Source: Pontibacter pamirensis
Lineage (GTDB): Bacteria > Bacteroidota > Bacteroidia > Cytophagales > Hymenobacteraceae
DNA: 64,000 nucleotides
Reading direction: 5' to 3'
Assembly: GCF_010015475.1 (NCBI RefSeq)
Contig: NZ_SSNI01000026.1
Span: forward strand, 1-64,000
The notes under the pieces were generated by a model. That model had not been told where the DNA came from and did no database searches. It saw nothing but the letters and a program-made list of their open reading frames with translations. Made by a program: the position numbers and the translations under genes. Position 1 is the first letter of the stretch. Each line of letters opens with the position of its first letter. Below are positions 34,887 to 43,377 of this stretch, piece after piece.

Positions 34887-36167
34887 CTATGGCATCAACT
34901 GCCTGATGTAAGCTGCTCTCTCTTGCTGTTGCTTTAAGTATTCCTCACTGTAGCCCTCATCCATTTCCATCATGGCCACATAGCGCAATGCATCGAGGGA
35001 GTGGTTCCAATCATCAATAGGCTGGTTTAACCATTTGCCGTTCTTGTCCTGCTGCCACTTGTAGTTCTTCAGCTCTTTAATAGTATTCAGGGAGCGCTCC
35101 GTTACGTGGATCTTCTTTCGCTTCAGGATGTCTATGCCATTCTTCACACTACCGGCACCCTTCTTTACAGGGTGGATGTTTAAGCTCATTTTGCGTAATT
35201 CCTCAATGCTCTTAGGCTCTGCGCTGTCTGCATAACCTTTTACATTCAGCATCTTCTGCTCTTTGAGCTTCTTTGCTATGTCAGTGTTGAGCAGGTGCGT
35301 TTCATACACTAACTCATCTATCCAGACCATGTTACCACTCCAGTAAATGTCAAGTACAGCTGTCACGTCATTAGTATAACCGAAATCAAGGCCGAACCTC
35401 CTTTTGTGAGTTTTAACAAATGCCGGTAGCTCTTTTACAATTTCCCACTTTTCATAAACCACTCCTTCCAGCTTCGCCCTCTTGCCTAGGCCGTATATCT
35501 CCCAAAGGTTTTTATCTGCCGTACCTGCTGCATAGTTTGCTTCAGTAGGCTCATAAGACAATATCTTTCGTCTGGAGTTAGCAGGCAGAAAGTAATTATC
35601 CAGCATTGTGCTGTGTATGTACTTTGCATCAGGACGTTTGCACACATTGTCATAAATCCAGTGTTCATCTGCTGAAGGGTTGTAATCAAGTATTGCGAAG
35701 CCGCTGCAACGCTGTTCTAATTGGTCAAAGTCTGGTTTGTAAGATTCTACTGCCTCATTAATCCAGAATGCATCAGAGGCAAAGCCATGTACTTTCTGAG
35801 TATCATCAAGACCGATAAACCAGAACTCTGTGCTGTAAAGCTTATAGATTTTGTTCGTCTTGTTAAAGCACTTGTCATCATAGAGGCCGTACAGCTTCAG
35901 TACATTGATGAAATCAAACAGCACTGTGGCAGTTATCCAGGTAGCTTTTAAGCGTCCTATGGCAACCCTTCTAACTCTGCCGGGGTCGAGGTCATACTGC
36001 TCCTGTGCATAGGTAAGCCAAAACTGAATAATGGAGAATGTCTTTGAGGAACGGGAACCTCCCTCCAGGACAAATACTCTGTAGAGGTTAGAGGAATAGG
36101 CCTCATACAGCTGCTCAAATACCTGCGTGGCCTGCAGTTCAATCTCCGGCTCCTGTGCTTCCTGCAT
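34887..36167 (-). CDS. terL: Phage terminase large subunit (PBSX/Terminase_3 type)
   Basis: 426 aa. Packaging ATPase with Walker A GGSRSSKT at 36-43, then FWINEAVE as a Walker B-like acidic region, and a C-terminal RNase H-like nuclease with RFGLDFGYTNDVTAVLDIY, VKGYADSAEPKSIEEL and DDWNHSLDALRYV supplying the acidic residues. It overlaps the upstream terS-like gene by 29 nt. It powers DNA packaging into a prohead; the portal that should follow is absent, the next gene being tape measure after 185 nt of non-coding DNA. Confidence 0.9.
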   Translation of the reverse strand: MQEAQEPEIELQATQVFEQLYEAYSSNLYRVFVLEGGSRSSKTFSIIQFWLTYAQEQYDLDPGRVRRVAIGRLKATWITATVLFDFINVLKLYGLYDDKCFNKTNKIYKLYSTEFWFIGLDDTQKVHGFASDAFWINEAVESYKPDFDQLEQRCSGFAILDYNPSADEHWIYDNVCKRPDAKYIHSTMLDNYFLPANSRRKILSYEPTEANYAAGTADKNLWEIYGLGKRAKLEGVVYEKWEIVKELPAFVKTHKRRFGLDFGYTNDVTAVLDIYWSGNMVWIDELVYETHLLNTDIAKKLKEQKMLNVKGYADSAEPKSIEELRKMSLNIHPVKKGAGSVKNGIDILKRKKIHVTERSLNTIKELKNYKWQQDKNGKWLNQPIDDWNHSLDALRYVAMMEMDEGYSEEYLKQQQERAAYIRQLMP

Positions 36168-36702
36168 CTTCTTTATTAGCGTGGAATATCTTGATAGAAG
36201 CTATGCGTTTGATGGGTTGCCCCTTGCTGGTAAGGTCCATCTGAGCCGGTGCATCTATGCCCAATATCTTGCAGCGTTTATCAATGCACCACTGTATACC
36301 AGAGAGGAAAGAGGGGTTACCATAAGCCACTATTTCGGCTTCTGTGATTTCTCTGTAGAGTTTTTCCTTTGGTGTTTTCGCTTTGCCAGATACTTTGATA
36401 GATTTCTTTTTGTGGTCTCTAGCTGATTTCTCCCATGCCTCCCAATAGGTTCTTTCTAGCTTATCCAGCTTCTCCAGTTCAATGGTTTTGCGTTGGTCGA
36501 TGTCGTTTATCCGGTCGGCGCTCCACTGCTTCAGAAGCGCTCTAATGTCCTTAGAAACGGTGTTGTGAGTAACAGTATACCCGTTACCCACTGTCTCACC
36601 AATAAGCTTAGCAATAGAGCGCGTGGAATAGCCCTTAATATAGTATTCTGCAACTATATTGCGGTCTCTCTCAACTATGTTCGGCTTTCTTGCTGCGCCC
36701 AT
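36139..36702 (-). CDS. terS: Putative terminase small subunit
   Basis: 187 aa. An N-terminal HTH (IVAEYYIKGYSTRSIAKLIGE then GYTVTHNTVSKDIRALLKQW), a central helical/coiled part (QRKTIELEKLDKLERTYWEAW) and a C-terminal tail that would contact TerL. Position (directly upstream, overlapping terL) and architecture fit a small terminase that recognises the packaging site. Sequence identity to a known family cannot be claimed, so the call rests on context and the HTH. Confidence 0.7.
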   Translation of the reverse strand: MGAARKPNIVERDRNIVAEYYIKGYSTRSIAKLIGETVGNGYTVTHNTVSKDIRALLKQWSADRINDIDQRKTIELEKLDKLERTYWEAWEKSARDHKKKSIKVSGKAKTPKEKLYREITEAEIVAYGNPSFLSGIQWCIDKRCKILGIDAPAQMDLTSKGQPIKRIASIKIFHANKEDAGSTGAGD

Positions 36703-36713
36703 TCTGTAACTCT

Positions 36714-37124
36714 CTATAGTGTAATTATGGAAGGCTCTGCACCATCTCCTGAATCTTTCTTTTTTCGGGGTGCCCTGGTCTTTTTCTTCAGCTTCTCCAC
36801 GTCTTTAAAGAGATTTGTAAGTGTTACTGCCATCTTCAGCTGCTCACGTTGGTAGGTGTAGAATTGCTCCCATAAATCATTATTGTAGGCTGTCAGCTCC
36901 TCGTTTGTTGGGGTCACTGCATGGCCACTATCTCCCAGGGCACTGGCAAGCCTGGAGGTAAGCAAAGCGTACTGCTCTGCAAGGTCGTTCAGGAGGGATT
37001 GGGTTGGTGCTGCGACTGTATGGCGCTTAAAGTGCTCTTCTACCTTCCACTTAATTAACTCCGTTCTCATCTGGAGCAGTTCTATTTCTTTCTTACGCTG
37101 CTGTGCTGTCTGGTGTATGTTCAT
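36714..37124 (-). CDS. Hypothetical late-operon protein
   Basis: 136 aa, helical, with a basic C-terminus (VEKLKKKTRAPRKKKD). An internal Met (MRTELIKWKVEEHF) could be the start instead, as the first 18 residues overlap the upstream gene by 32 nt. It lies 11 nt before the terS-like gene. Basic tail and context would fit nucleic acid contact, but this is speculation. Confidence 0.5.
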   Translation of the reverse strand: MNIHQTAQQRKKEIELLQMRTELIKWKVEEHFKRHTVAAPTQSLLNDLAEQYALLTSRLASALGDSGHAVTPTNEELTAYNNDLWEQFYTYQREQLKMAVTLTNLFKDVEKLKKKTRAPRKKKDSGDGAEPSIITL

Positions 37125-37317
37125 CTTTGGGAGTTTCTTTGAGGGTGTTTAAATACTTCAGGTCTTCGAGTTGGGCCTGTTCTATAGCCTCTCTGGTTTC
37201 GGGGGATTCATGAATTCTGGCCGCTTCTGCCGTGGCTTTGGCCGGCCTCATTTGGGAGATGATGGGTAGTGCCCAGACTGCAGGGGCTTTCTTTCTTACC
37301 TGCTCTTCAGAGTTCAT
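37093..37317 (-). CDS. Hypothetical late-operon protein
   Basis: 74 aa, hydrophilic. The start overlaps the stop of the preceding gene as TAATG (1-nt overlap), typical of translational coupling. No domain recognised. Confidence 0.45.
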   Translation of the reverse strand: MNSEEQVRKKAPAVWALPIISQMRPAKATAEAARIHESPETREAIEQAQLEDLKYLNTLKETPKDEHTPDSTAA

Positions 37318-37628
37318 TACATGATTCTGTCTAGGAGGTCATCAATCTGTTTCTGTTCCGGTGATTTTGTCTCTACTTTATAATCCCGGTACTCCGGCAT
37401 GAGGTTGTCTAGCAGACTATCTACAGAAACATTAAAAGCTTTCCGGACCTCTTCGCACCATGCATCTATACCATCATGTGAGGTAGGGAGGGGCTTGTCT
37501 TTATAAACTTCTTTGGGGATGTCTGAGAGGCCTGCAGCTATCTTCTGTTCAATCGTTGGACCTTTGCTCTCCTGGATAGTTTCTATCAGGTCCTGTGCCC
37601 ACTGAGGCAGTTGTTCATTATGTTCCAT
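37317..37628 (-). CDS. Hypothetical late-operon protein
   Basis: 103 aa, acidic, with PQWAQDLIETIQESKGPTIEQ at the N-terminus. Coupled to its downstream neighbour by a TAATG junction and only 4 nt after its upstream neighbour. No domain recognised. Confidence 0.5.
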   Translation of the reverse strand: MEHNEQLPQWAQDLIETIQESKGPTIEQKIAAGLSDIPKEVYKDKPLPTSHDGIDAWCEEVRKAFNVSVDSLLDNLMPEYRDYKVETKSPEQKQIDDLLDRIM

Positions 37629-37632
37629 GCGG

Positions 37633-38325
37633 TTAGAGGTTATAAGGGTTAGGGTTCTTCATTTTCTGCGCTAACCATTTCACTAAATCAGGCCTGAAAG
37701 AGACAGTAGCCTCCTCGGTTTTATGGAACAGCTGGTTGAACTCTATAAGGTTGTAGGAGCTAACCGATACCTGTGCTTTTCTCAGTAGCGGTAAAAATTC
37801 ATTCATTGCATCTGCTACCTTCTGGAAACTATCATAAACAGCGAACTCTTCCGGGGTTGAAATGTATGTTCTGCAATATGCTTCTCGAAAACTTTCTTCT
37901 GCATCTGCCGCTAATACAGGCTCACCATCTACATAGGAGATGAGATCCAGAGGAAAGGGACTATCTGTGCCATCAATCCCAGGCTTAAAGGTTAGGTTAT
38001 TCAGTTCATACACCGCCTTCCGGAAGGGGTTGAACAGTTCCCCCGTACCTGCTAGCATGTTCTGCTTTATGGCCGGATTTGGGATTCCTAGCTTATCTAC
38101 TGTAGCCTTAGCATCGGCCATGTACTTGGTATAGATACGCTCAATGCCACCGGAGACAATGCTCTTTAATACAGTATCATCAAAGCTACCTTGACCTAAG
38201 GCGTTGTATGCTGATTCCGCTGTTTTGATTTTCTCAAATACTGCTTTGATAGCCCTGTTAAATGAGGCGAGGGGCTGCAGGTCTTCTTTAATGAGAAGCC
38301 GCTTTTGTGGTTCTTTCTCTTCCAT
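37633..38325 (-). CDS. Hypothetical late-operon protein
   Basis: 230 aa from ATG 38325 (MEEKEPQKRLLIKEDLQPLA); the frame is open to 38358 but would then overlap the upstream gene. A mixed helical protein without TM or signal peptide. Its size would allow a virion component, but it has no feature of portal, capsid or protease. No family recognised. Confidence 0.55.
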   Translation of the reverse strand: MEEKEPQKRLLIKEDLQPLASFNRAIKAVFEKIKTAESAYNALGQGSFDDTVLKSIVSGGIERIYTKYMADAKATVDKLGIPNPAIKQNMLAGTGELFNPFRKAVYELNNLTFKPGIDGTDSPFPLDLISYVDGEPVLAADAEESFREAYCRTYISTPEEFAVYDSFQKVADAMNEFLPLLRKAQVSVSSYNLIEFNQLFHKTEEATVSFRPDLVKWLAQKMKNPNPYNL

Positions 38326-38347
38326 TCTGTTATGATTGATTTGTTGT

Positions 38348-38593
38348 TTAAAAAGCACGTTTAGCCTGTGTTACGGGATGGGGCAAATTTTTTTTATCCT
38401 TCCGGTAGCGGCACAATGCAGTCTTGAAAGAATCGTAGTTGCTGAATTTCCTGAACCCGAAATGGTTTATTCGCAGCTCCTCAGTGGCTTCATAGGTCTG
38501 CTCTTTGGTCTTATGCTTCTTAGAGGCTACGCTTTCGAGATACGCCTGGAAAAATCCGACATTATCTGACAGTCTTATGATTGAGATGTGCAT
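38348..38593 (-). CDS. Small basic hypothetical protein, first of the late operon
   Basis: 81 aa, basic (KKHKTKEQTYEATEELR; CRYRKDKKNLPH). It is the first gene after the repeat-bearing region at 38594-38857 and therefore the start of the late unit. A DNA-binding role is possible from charge and size, without a recognisable motif. Confidence 0.5.
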   Translation of the reverse strand: MHISIIRLSDNVGFFQAYLESVASKKHKTKEQTYEATEELRINHFGFRKFSNYDSFKTALCRYRKDKKNLPHPVTQAKRAF

Positions 38594-38826
38594 GAGTGTG
38601 GCTTTTTGCTTGCAGTAACTATTTGTTCTGAACCTGAACTAAGAGCGGAAAGGAAGGGGGTTGAAAGCGCTCTATATTCTAATCCTTAAATATATAAATA
38701 TTATTCGACAATAACAAATAGTTACGGGCTTAATTTCCTAGTGTATAGCACTTTATTTTTTCAGCCTCTTATAACTATTTTACTGGGATCACTTTCGAAT
38801 CCTACTGGGATCACTCAGGACCGGAC
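38594..38826. promoter_or_regulatory. Late-operon control region with operator-like repeats
   Basis: Two exact 13-bp direct repeats, TACTGGGATCACT, at 38781-38793 and 38803-38815, spaced 22 bp (two helical turns). In addition GTAACTATTTGTT (38615-38627) is inverted as AACAAATAGTTAC (38713-38725). The region separates the early/middle operon terminator from the first late gene, so activator or repressor sites are likely. No coding frame. Confidence 0.5.
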
Positions 38827-38856
38827 ATAAAAAAAGCCCCCATTCCGGAGGCTTTT
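38827..38856 (-). terminator. Terminator of the upstream leftward genes
   Basis: On the minus strand AAAAGCCTCC, loop GGAAT, GGGGGCTTTT forms a 10-bp stem with one G-U pair, followed by a T-run. On the plus strand the same position would be a C-A mismatch, so the minus strand is the functional one. It closes transcription from 39771 or further upstream. Confidence 0.75.
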
Positions 38857-39015
38857 CACTATACAGTTAGCATAACCTTTGTCAGTAAATATCTCTAGGG
38901 AAAACCCTTGATGCTTGTGCTGGCTGTAGATCTGCTGCAGTAGTGCTATCAAGATAAATGCAACTGTTAAGCAACATAGTGTCTGTTACAACTTTTTCTT
39001 CATGATTATTTAAGA

Positions 39016-39771
39016 CTATATGACAGGTGTTGGCGCTATTTCTTTTTCAGGAACTGTTATCTCTTCTTGCTGTTGATCTTCCAAATACATATCCATCATC
39101 AAAGACTTATCACTTATCTGCAGTAAATCTTGAAGATATTCTTTTATTGCCATTAGAATAAAAGCTGCTTCCGCAAAGATAAATATACCCAGGTAGCTTA
39201 TCATCAAAAGAGAGCTACCGTATGAACTCAAGGATACATTCTGAAGTACACCATAACGAGTAAGATCACTATATTTACGATGTCCAGAAATTAGATCTTC
39301 CACAACATAGTTGTAAGAAAAAGCTGATGACAATGAAAGCAAAATCAAGATTCCTGGAAGAGCGTTATAAATTTTGGATGTTGTTGCTAAGTAACGGTTT
39401 CTTATACCAGACATCTCTAGCTCAAATAATCTTACTTGCTTTGCTTCTTCACTACTAATCGATAATATTTTGGCATAATCTGTTTTTTGAATATTTATTT
39501 TTTGCTTCTCCAAGTAATATTCAGGAAAGAAAAACTTGGCAATACGGTGTCTTGAGTAGAATATATAACCGAGAAGCAGAAAACAAAATAATGTAGTATA
39601 AGTAGAAAAAACACCTTTTTGGAATTCAAAAACAGGAATTAACCCAAAAGAAGTGATGGGAATTGGAAGTGCTGCAACCACAACTGACCAAATGCTCATA
39701 TAATTTTTGAAGAATTGAGCAAAGTTCTTTGCTCTCGTAGGATCAGTAATATTTTTTTCGAGAGTCATCAT
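39016..39771 (-). CDS. Four-TM membrane protein of the mobile element, unknown function
   Basis: 251 aa from MMTLEKNITD (a frame open from 39801 adds 10 residues). Four hydrophobic helices: SIWSVVVAALPIPITSFGL, TYTTLFCFLLLGYIFY, ALPGILILLSLSSAF and LLMISYLGIFIFAEAAFILM, with a charged loop of about 60 residues between TM2 and TM3. AT content is clearly higher than in the neighbours, suggesting a separately acquired gene. It lies between the antirepressor and the late promoter, a usual site for accessory genes. A host-envelope or superinfection role is only a hypothesis. Confidence 0.6.
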   Translation of the reverse strand: MMTLEKNITDPTRAKNFAQFFKNYMSIWSVVVAALPIPITSFGLIPVFEFQKGVFSTYTTLFCFLLLGYIFYSRHRIAKFFFPEYYLEKQKINIQKTDYAKILSISSEEAKQVRLFELEMSGIRNRYLATTSKIYNALPGILILLSLSSAFSYNYVVEDLISGHRKYSDLTRYGVLQNVSLSSYGSSLLMISYLGIFIFAEAAFILMAIKEYLQDLLQISDKSLMMDMYLEDQQQEEITVPEKEIAPTPVI

Positions 39772-39866
39772 ATTAAATTTTATTGGGTGGTATAACTCCA
39801 ATTAATGGTTTGCACAAAACATAAGAGAAGACGTACCCAAAATACAATTTTTAACTATTATGTGGG

Positions 39867-40499
39867 TTATAGTAATGGATATTCTTCTTCAAAAATTTCT
39901 CTGAGGATTTCTACTGAGTATGTATTTACCTTTCCAAACCGCGCATCAGGAACGGTCTTTACTTCCAGGCCTCGAGCACGTGACATAGCAGCGGCCTTTT
40001 TACCCAGGCGCACAGCATCCTGAATAGGGATATGATGATGGTGTATCCGGGCGTAACCAAGGATGGTAGCACTATCCCCTTCAGTGAGTTGGTGCTGTAC
40101 AGTTCGCTCCAGCTGCTCCATGCGCTGCTGCATTTGCTGCATCATCTGCACTACCCCATTTTGCAGGACATTTGCTAGCTGTTCTTTTCTCAGAAAATAC
40201 GCCCTAGCCTCTTTTCCTCTTGCAGTGCCTTCCACCATACTTAACTCTTTGGCCGCATTGATTGTAAGGCCATACTCTATTGCGTTATGGCCTCCTCTCT
40301 TTGCTTCACCAGATGGTGTAGCAATGGTGATGTAATCAACGCCGTGCTCCAGCTGGTACTTTTTCGCACGATGCTTGAACCAGTCAGTAAAGCGCTTCTT
40401 GTTGCCCAAGAACTTATGTAGCCTGCTAGCCGGAACAAGCCTCTGCCCGTTTAACTCTTCCTCTGAGAAAGGTATCAGTTCTTTTGTGTCGTTTGCCAT
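39867..40499 (-). CDS. AntA/AntB-type phage antirepressor
   Basis: 210 aa from ATG 40499; a GTG at 40541 overlaps the primase stop (GTGA) and would add 14 residues. The N-terminal domain has RLVPASRLHKFLGNKKRFTDW and EHGVDYITIATPSG then HNAIEYGLTINAAKELSMVE, the AntA signature. A coiled coil (MMQQMQQRMEQLERTV) follows, then a C-terminal domain with HHHHIPIQDAVRLGKKAA. Such proteins bind and inactivate phage repressors or act as DNA-binding regulators. Confidence 0.85.
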   Translation of the reverse strand: MANDTKELIPFSEEELNGQRLVPASRLHKFLGNKKRFTDWFKHRAKKYQLEHGVDYITIATPSGEAKRGGHNAIEYGLTINAAKELSMVEGTARGKEARAYFLRKEQLANVLQNGVVQMMQQMQQRMEQLERTVQHQLTEGDSATILGYARIHHHHIPIQDAVRLGKKAAAMSRARGLEVKTVPDARFGKVNTYSVEILREIFEEEYPLL

Positions 40500-40537
40500 C
40501 GTAATTAGTGCTTTTAAAACTTGAATTGGTATTGGGA

Positions 40538-42511
40538 TCACACTTGCGGGAAACCCGAAGGGGATGAAGTCTTTCCTTTTTTGATGTGCTTTAGGAAAGC
40601 TTCATATTCCATGAAGTCCATCGGCGAAGCGTTGCTTTTCGTCATCTCTTTGGTAAGCCCGCAGAAGTTATAAACCTTGTTAAGCGTAAGGCCAGTGCCG
40701 CGCTTATTGTAATACTTGATATGCCCGAAGTTTTTGTAGTACTCAATGTTTTCTGCGGTGCTCCTGCCGGGGTCTATCAGGTTACTGAAGGATAGGAAGA
40801 AGTCGCAGTTGTCCAGTATCTTTCCTGAGCCTCTGACATATTCCGAAACATCACGCATGTAAGGCTTTGCATCCTTGGTGGTGTGGCATATCAGGATAAT
40901 GAACAGGTTCTCCTGATTGGCCAGGTCCTTGAGTTCTGCCGTGTGCTGCTCAAACCGCTCATTCTCCGAGCCCTTGCCGCCCATCATACTCAGACCATCT
41001 ATCGCAAGAATCTGCACCGGCCCATACAGCTCCTTTGTCCGCTGCAAATCCTGATAGTACCGCTCTGCGGTCATTTTGGAGACGTTGGAGAGAACAAGTC
41101 CATCGCTAAGTCTTTTAGCCGCTTCCTTCATCCTTTGCTTCAGCCCCTCCTTATCTTCTTTAACCCATGACCTGTAGAAAACACTGGGTGCCATTCCGTT
41201 CTCTGGCGGGAAGGAAACATCCAGCGTTCTATTAATCATCTCCACCTTCCCCATCTCCATGCTGCTGTAGATGGCCCGGGCATCGTAACTGATGATGTTC
41301 TGGGACACAACGTTCAAAGCGCCATAGCTTTTCCTGGTACCTCCTTTGCCAATAAAGGCCCCAACGCGCCCCTGAAAGTTGAATTCCTGATCAGCGTTTA
41401 TTTCATCGAATAGACATGTAGTTGGCGTCGGCTCCGTCGTGTAGTAATCCGCCCACTCACTGAACCAGTCCTGGAAGTTCTCTGCACCTGCCTCAGACTT
41501 AATTTCTTGCTGTTTTGCAGCTCTATTAGGAAGCGTTTTCTTAAAAGCTGAACGTACTATTTGCTCCACTTCAGAGAATGGCAGCGGAGGTTGCGCTGAA
41601 CGGTTTATCAAATCCAGTAGCTGCACTATATGTTCTTCGCTCAGAGTAGAACGGTCGAACAGCATAGCAGCCTGCTTGAAAAGGTCGTTGTTCCTGCTGC
41701 CTTGTGAAGGTGCGTAGAAGCCTCCGAACGCGGCGCTTTTACCCTGTGCAATGTTCTTATTCTTGTAGTCGTTGAAATCAAAGTCCAGTGCGTATTTCCA
41801 TAATCCACAAAGGTCCTCATTCGGCATCAGTGCTGAGGGGTTAAACGTGAGCCGGAAAGGTCTAGGCTGCTTTGCCAGTTCCCTTATCTCATCTAGTGTC
41901 AGGGTATTCAACTCGTTATACGTAAGGCCTATCTTGTACAAGCCGCCTTTGTGGTTTTTGGAGTTCATCAGACGAAAGATGCGGTTCGGGTTATAGATAC
42001 TTAAATCCATTTCGTTAAAAATCCGCTTGCTGCATCGCTTGTAACTCTCTGCCGCCACCTCCTCTATGTGGTCCATTGTCACCTCAAAGCATTCCATCAA
42101 AACACGCACAGCCAGCACATTTATCCTGTCTGCCATATCCTTACGTATTCCCAACCCCCCGAACAAGTTCTGGTGCAGTCCAACATGAAAACCCTTGCCC
42201 CCTGAGAAAGATATGAACAGGTCGTTAGGATGCACGTTCAGCATGTTGTACAGAAGCAGGCAGAGGTTACGCGCCATGTCCAAGGACTTCTGCTGGTCTG
42301 TGTCGTTGTCAATATCGAAGTATAGGAACTTACAGAAATAATTCCCTTTGAAGCCGCTTACAGTTTTGGTTAGCTTCACATGCTCGTAAATCGAGTTATC
42401 AAAGCCGAACATAGAGATATAACGCTCTTCTGCCGTAGGGCTCAAGTCAATATCCACTTCCTTTAGAACTGTGGCGCGATGGTTTAGGGCGGTGCAGTAT
42501 TCGTAGTTCAT
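40538..42511 (-). CDS. Archaeo-eukaryotic-type primase fused to RecA-like ATPase
   Basis: 657 aa. The N-terminal AEP primase has FLYFDIDND (D66, D68, metal site), SFSGGKGFHVGL (H109, nucleotide site) and EMDLSIYNPNRIFRL (D169). A linker with a primase-C-terminal helical segment (SEEHIVQLLDLINRS) leads to a RecA/RepA-like ATPase with Walker A GKGGTRKS (~388-395) and Walker B ILAIDGLSMM (~492), then HTTKDAK. One protein thus primes and unwinds for replication of the element. It overlaps the upstream gene by ATGA. No separate DNA polymerase gene is present, so elongation must use the host. Confidence 0.88.
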   Translation of the reverse strand: MNYEYCTALNHRATVLKEVDIDLSPTAEERYISMFGFDNSIYEHVKLTKTVSGFKGNYFCKFLYFDIDNDTDQQKSLDMARNLCLLLYNMLNVHPNDLFISFSGGKGFHVGLHQNLFGGLGIRKDMADRINVLAVRVLMECFEVTMDHIEEVAAESYKRCSKRIFNEMDLSIYNPNRIFRLMNSKNHKGGLYKIGLTYNELNTLTLDEIRELAKQPRPFRLTFNPSALMPNEDLCGLWKYALDFDFNDYKNKNIAQGKSAAFGGFYAPSQGSRNNDLFKQAAMLFDRSTLSEEHIVQLLDLINRSAQPPLPFSEVEQIVRSAFKKTLPNRAAKQQEIKSEAGAENFQDWFSEWADYYTTEPTPTTCLFDEINADQEFNFQGRVGAFIGKGGTRKSYGALNVVSQNIISYDARAIYSSMEMGKVEMINRTLDVSFPPENGMAPSVFYRSWVKEDKEGLKQRMKEAAKRLSDGLVLSNVSKMTAERYYQDLQRTKELYGPVQILAIDGLSMMGGKGSENERFEQHTAELKDLANQENLFIILICHTTKDAKPYMRDVSEYVRGSGKILDNCDFFLSFSNLIDPGRSTAENIEYYKNFGHIKYYNKRGTGLTLNKVYNFCGLTKEMTKSNASPMDFMEYEAFLKHIKKGKTSSPSGFPQV

Positions 42512-43305
42512 CGTGTGTTTCGTTTTAGCCAGGTGAGAAGGGTAAGGTAGACGGAAAGGTTAGATGTTATTTTCTTCCAGTTGCCCATGTTGCGGAGCAT
42601 ATCAACTACGGGGTCAATCCCAAACTCTCCTACCACAGAGAGTATCTGCTTTGGAAATGGTTGTTGCTCCATCCGCCGGACGTTGGCCAGTAATTCATCC
42701 TTGTTGTACCACTTGATGAAACTATCCCAAGTCTCCTGGTCTTCCGGGGAAAGGGATTGGTATTGTAGCTGTACTTCCTGTGCATGGAGTTGAGCCTTTG
42801 TCAGAGGGGTAGATTGCACAGAGCCGACAGGCGATCTATTTGTTTTATTGTTTTTATGTTTTATTGTTTTATTGTTTATATATGACTGTAATGCTTCTGC
42901 AATAGCTTTGACATCTGCTTCTGCATATGCTTCTACAATAGCTTCTGCAACTGCTTCTGCATCAGCTTTGGCATTTTTTGCATAAGCATTTGAGTAGGAT
43001 TCTGCTATTTCCTCCTCCTGTTCCACAAGAGAAATCCGGTTGCAGGTATACTGGTTTTTGCTCTTCTCCACCCACTCAATAAAGCTGTTATCAGCCAGGA
43101 ACTGCAGCCCGTTCTTGTAAGTTCTCCAGTCTGTGACCCCTAAGCATTCCATGGACTTTTCAGTTTGGATATCGACAATTTTCTTCCATCCGCAGGCATT
43201 TGCGCGCTCGATTATCCAGAAGTAAAGCGAGGTGTGGATAGGCTTGGCCTGTGGGTTTTCATAGGCAAAGGAGAACCACTTGCGGGACAGTAAAAATGTG
43301 TTCAT
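42508..43305 (-). CDS. Putative replication-associated protein with Ala/Glu repeat
   Basis: 265 aa. The N-terminus (KWFSFAYENPQAKPIHTSLY, FLADNSFIEWVEKSKNQY) resembles the winged-helix part of phage DnaD/replisome-organiser-like proteins. A central stretch of about 45 residues is a degenerate repeat of A-(E/D)-A-x-A-E-A, encoded by GCTTCTGCA-type units on the plus strand around 42895-42980. The C-terminal helical domain contains ETWDSFIKWYNKDELL. Coupled by ATGA to the primase gene, which supports a loader role; this remains inference. Confidence 0.6.
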   Translation of the reverse strand: MNTFLLSRKWFSFAYENPQAKPIHTSLYFWIIERANACGWKKIVDIQTEKSMECLGVTDWRTYKNGLQFLADNSFIEWVEKSKNQYTCNRISLVEQEEEIAESYSNAYAKNAKADAEAVAEAIVEAYAEADVKAIAEALQSYINNKTIKHKNNKTNRSPVGSVQSTPLTKAQLHAQEVQLQYQSLSPEDQETWDSFIKWYNKDELLANVRRMEQQPFPKQILSVVGEFGIDPVVDMLRNMGNWKKITSNLSVYLTLLTWLKRNTR

Positions 43306-43377
43306 GTGCAGGTTTTGCAGGTGATGACTATAAGGGTGATTTATGGAAGGTGTTATCGAAGTCTACACTGGAAAGGG

